This document shows positions 5,012 through 5,440 of a stretch of 5,440 nt of DNA, piece by piece. A program made the position numbers and the translations under genes. Position 1 is the stretch's first letter. Each line of letters begins with the position of its first letter. This stretch comes from Methanobacteriota archaeon (lineage in GTDB: Archaea; Hydrothermarchaeota; Hydrothermarchaeia; Hydrothermarchaeales; JACQPM01): positions 1 through 5,440 of the forward strand of contig JACQPM010000045.1 in NCBI GenBank assembly GCA_016207475.1. Direction: 5' to 3'. The notes below the pieces were generated by a model, which did not search any database, had not been told where the DNA came from, and worked only from the letters and a program-made list of their open reading frames with translations.

Positions 5012-5440
5012 GTCTATAGTAGATATCGCGATGGCGCCCTTCTATCTCATCTTAGACTCCACTCTGGGGGTCCTATTCCGCCTCTCGGGGAGCGAGGTCT
5101 TCAACGTCCTCTTCGGGGTCTTTGCCATCTCTACCATCCTCTCAGGGGTAATCCTCTACATCACCTCCAAGATCATAGACCCGAAGGAGATGAAGTCCCT
5201 CAAGGAGAGGATGGCGAAGAGCCAGGAGAGGATGAAGGAGGCCCAAACGAAGGGGGACACGAAAGAGCTCAACAAGATTCAGAAGGAGCTCCTCCAGTTC
5301 CAGAGCAGCATGATGTCCATGTCCATGAGGCCCATGCTCTACACCATGCTCCCCATCAGAGAGCTCTTCACCTGGCTGGGGCGCTATCCGGTCCTCGTGG
5401 AGGCAGTAACGAAGGGCGGGGGGCATATAGTGAAACTCCC
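5004..5440 (+). CDS. EMC3/TMCO1-family (DUF106) membrane insertase-like protein, 5' part
   Basis: The first 145 residues are present and the frame is open to the window edge. Seen: a short N-terminal segment, a hydrophobic helix at about 33-57 (VFNVLFGVFAISTILSGVIL at 32-51), a long charged stretch predicted as coiled coil at about 60-103 rich in Lys, Glu, Gln and Met, and then MSMRPMLYTMLPIRELFTWL (106-125), the start of the second membrane region. One TM, a cytosolic coiled coil, then Met-rich hydrophilic-groove helices is the layout of archaeal DUF106 proteins. These belong to the YidC/Oxa1/Alb3 superfamily with eukaryotic EMC3 and TMCO1, and are proposed to insert membrane proteins beside SecY and the ribosome. 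The position downstream of secY and adkA is the family's usual context in archaea. The gene overlaps adk copy 3 by 8 nt (5004-5011). The third membrane helix and the stop lie outside the window. Confidence 0.88.
   Translation, partial: MSESIVDIAMAPFYLILDSTLGVLFRLSGSEVFNVLFGVFAISTILSGVILYITSKIIDPKEMKSLKERMAKSQERMKEAQTKGDTKELNKIQKELLQFQSSMMSMSMRPMLYTMLPIRELFTWLGRYPVLVEAVTKGGGHIVKL

Overview
The window is a stretch of an archaeal chromosome carrying the distal part of the 'spc' ribosomal-protein operon and the secretion genes that follow it. All genes are on the + strand and are packed with gaps of at most 24 nt or short overlaps. The archaeal assignment rests on protein features seen directly: the archaeal/eukaryotic-type uS5 with its Cys-rich RRGCGSWEC segment, a long uL30 of 153 aa, a uL15 starting with a basic Gly-rich tail, an archaeal SecY, archaeal-family (AdkA) adenylate kinases and an EMC3/TMCO1-type (DUF106) membrane protein. 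Shine-Dalgarno sites match the archaeal 16S tail (GGAGG, AGGTG, GGTGATC). The DNA is GC-rich, with heavy use of AGG for Arg and frequent ATA for Ile, a style common in thermophilic or GC-rich archaea. The species or class cannot be fixed from the sequence alone. The order uL18-uS5-uL30-uL15-SecY-Adk-DUF106 fits many euryarchaeal-type genomes.

Layout: the 3' half of rpl18 (1-290), rps5 (303-953), rpl30 (954-1415), rpl15 (1422-1883), secY (1908-3272), three tandem adenylate-kinase-family genes (3269-3847, 3854-4414, 4439-5011), and the 5' part of a DUF106/EMC3-like gene (5004 to the window end). No stretch longer than 24 nt lacks a gene. I see no RNA gene, mobile element, CRISPR array or convincing promoter or terminator inside the window.

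How the genes work together: four large- or small-subunit ribosomal proteins are made with the Sec translocon pore and a member of the YidC/Oxa1/EMC3 insertase superfamily, so ribosome assembly and membrane-protein insertion are expressed together. Adenylate kinase normally occupies one gene between secY and the DUF106 gene.

The unusual part is that this slot holds three adjacent, diverged adkA paralogues instead of one. Copies 1 and 3 keep the family's arginines in the AMP-binding and LID regions. The middle copy keeps the P-loop but has lost or replaced most of those arginines and has a LID one residue shorter. Despite strong synonymous divergence elsewhere, the copies share patches of near-identical DNA around the LID (48 nt identical between copies 1 and 3; 34 nt identical between copies 1 and 2), which suggests partial gene conversion. 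Known archaeal AdkA enzymes are homotrimers, so a three-paralogue hetero-oligomer with one altered subunit is a testable, speculative idea.
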